From CAG-238 sp963601575 (GTDB taxonomy: Bacteria; Bacillota; Clostridia; Peptostreptococcales; Anaerovoracaceae), in NCBI GenBank assembly GCA_963601575.1, contig CAVCFO010000010.1, positions 1-49,955 on the forward strand: a stretch of DNA of 49,955 nt, read 5' to 3'. A program made the translations under genes and the position numbers. Of the stretch, positions 48,980-49,955 are shown one piece after another (within the stretch, counting starts at the first letter, position 1; every line of letters starts with the position of its first letter). The notes below the pieces were generated by a model. That model was not told where the DNA came from. It did not search any database and saw only the letters and a list, made by a program, of their open reading frames with translations.

Positions 48980-49235
48980 AATACTTCCTCCGTAAACCGG
49001 ACAGCGTTTCTCTTGCATCAAGCAAGGTTCCTTCTTCTGCAAATTCTTTTTCTGCCTCACTGATCGCTGCATCGATTCTTGCCGTCTCAATCATTTCCTC
49101 GTAAGTTTCAACGCTCATAACCACTAAATCACCATACCCGTTTTTTGTGATAAAGATAGGTTCTCGTTTCGCATGGCATATTTCAGATATTTCCGTGGTT
49201 TTCCTCAAATCTGTAATCGGTCTAATCTGTGGCAT
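48972..49235 (-). CDS. Phd/YefM-type antitoxin
   Basis: An 87-residue protein with the DNA-binding N-terminus MPQIRPITDLRKTTEISEIC then REPIFITKNGYGDLVVMSVE and a toxin-binding C-terminus (AEKEFAEEGTLLDARETLSG). GGGAGG precedes the ATG. It pairs with the overlapping toxin. The promoter at 49262-49290 sits in an inverted repeat typical for autoregulation. Its last 34 codons are duplicated in the relic at 31276. Confidence 0.92.
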   Translation of the reverse strand: MPQIRPITDLRKTTEISEICHAKREPIFITKNGYGDLVVMSVETYEEMIETARIDAAISEAEKEFAEEGTLLDARETLSGLRRKYFG

Positions 49236-49261
49236 ATCCTTAGCCTCCCTTCATGCATAAA

Positions 49262-49290
49262 ATTATAGCAGAATTATGCACAAAACACAA
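49262..49290 (-). promoter_or_regulatory. promoter and operator of the Phd/RelE pair
   Basis: TTGTGT (49285-49290), 17-base spacer, TATAAT (49262-49267) on the minus strand, between the arms TGCATAA and TTATGCA, a candidate site for the antitoxin. Confidence 0.65.
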
Positions 49291-49320
49291 GCAAAATATA
49301 CCTATCTCTTTGCACACACT

Positions 49321-49955
49321 TCACTGCACCGAGCTGTTTCTTCGGTAAATGCAGGTCTCATCATTCAGAAAAGGCTTCATCTGCGGATTGCGGTCGATCA
49401 GCTCAAAGGACTGTCCCGGCCGCATAAAAGGTTTGAGCACTTCCGCAAGCTTCGGGAAAAGGTCGAATTTACTGCCAAAATAGTCAATGACAAAGGTCAG
49501 GTGCGGGATCTTTTCGTTATCATTCTGCGCAAGAAGCGCCCACACTGCACTGACGCCAATCTGCCCCTGCAGGAAGCTCCCGGCTGCTGCGATAAGCCCA
49601 CTTGGAAGAATGTCGACCTTACGGTAGGTCGTGTTTTGTAAATGGTCATGCTTTTCAACGGTCATGCCCTGCGTCGCCGAGTCATATTCTGCAAGCACCT
49701 TGCGATTCAGGATGATATTCTCGGTAAACGGCTCGATGACAATACCGCTGATCTCTTCCGGAAGCTCAATTAGAATATTTCTCAGCATCGGGAACGGAAT
49801 TTCTGCAAGTGTTTGCGGGTCGAAATTCCCGATCTGCGATTCTTTAGAAAAGAACGCCGGAATCATTTTCTCTCCCTGATTGCTGATTAAAAGTTCCAAG
49901 GTGATATTGCCAGCCTCCTGTTTTTTGCAGGGGATGCATACAAGCTGCCCTGCGA
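49321..49955 (-). CDS. SseB-like protein, copy 2, cut by the window edge
   Basis: Over 90 percent identical to the protein at 33847-34524 across the visible 211 codons, ending identically in NDETCIYRRNSSVQ. Substitutions such as RMVC-type changes are conservative (for example SSQG to SNQG, DIFPK to DLFPK). The frame runs off the right edge still open. In this copy the SseB-like gene directly precedes the intact Phd/RelE pair, which is the ancestral-looking order that Septu interrupts in the other copy. Confidence 0.85.
   Translation of the reverse strand, partial: AGQLVCIPCKKQEAGNITLELLISNQGEKMIPAFFSKESQIGNFDPQTLAEIPFPMLRNILIELPEEISGIVIEPFTENIILNRKVLAEYDSATQGMTVEKHDHLQNTTYRKVDILPSGLIAAAGSFLQGQIGVSAVWALLAQNDNEKIPHLTFVIDYFGSKFDLFPKLAEVLKPFMRPGQSFELIDRNPQMKPFLNDETCIYRRNSSVQ

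Overview
The window looks like chromosome of an anaerobic Bacillota bacterium of the class Clostridia. Ribosome binding sites are strong AGGAGG types, promoters are sigma-A-like, and the content (VanZ, PadR plus DUF6120, DUF6147, a ZTP riboswitch, triple serine recombinases) fits that class. The genus cannot be read from sequence. Almost every gene lies on the minus strand.

Region 1 (1-8.3 kb): tRNA-Glu(CTC), an ECF sigma factor with a DUF4367 membrane partner, and several secreted or membrane proteins with repeated leaders, truncated copies and chimeras. A CoA-transferase and a small acidic protein follow.

Region 2 (8.3-25.5 kb) is core metabolism. An SPFH membrane protein with a ribbon-helix-helix regulator is followed by the pyrimidine operon pyrK-pyrD-pyrF-pyrE-pyrB-pyrI behind an attenuator-like leader. 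Next is the purine operon purE-purM-purN-purO-purH(C-terminal domain)-purD-purL behind a ZTP (pfl) riboswitch, then pyrC with its own promoter. The last two steps to IMP are done by a stand-alone AICAR transformylase and an archaeal-type PurO instead of the usual bifunctional PurH. purF, purC and purB are not in this window.

Region 3 (25.5-30.8 kb): a cluster of small secreted and membrane proteins of unknown role (possibly peptide antagonism and immunity), a divergent PadR pair, and many decayed relics (DUF6147, DUF4829, a sigma factor).

Region 4 (31-50 kb) is a defence and mobile island. It holds a Septu system (PtuA, PtuB, Xre regulator), an SseB-like protein, a GmrSD-type DUF262/DUF1524 nuclease, a broken and an intact Fic gene, and a GHKL ATPase / STAS-like / two-TM operon that I cannot match to a named system. 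It continues with a DUF2971 protein, three tandem serine recombinases, a type III toxin-antitoxin locus whose three 36-nt RNA repeats show covarying pseudoknots, MazF, and a Phd/RelE pair next to a second SseB-like copy. The Septu genes sit where a paralogous toxin-antitoxin/SseB locus at 48.7-50 kb has only an antitoxin 5' end, so the window carries its own 'empty site' comparison. Long direct repeats bracket these modules.
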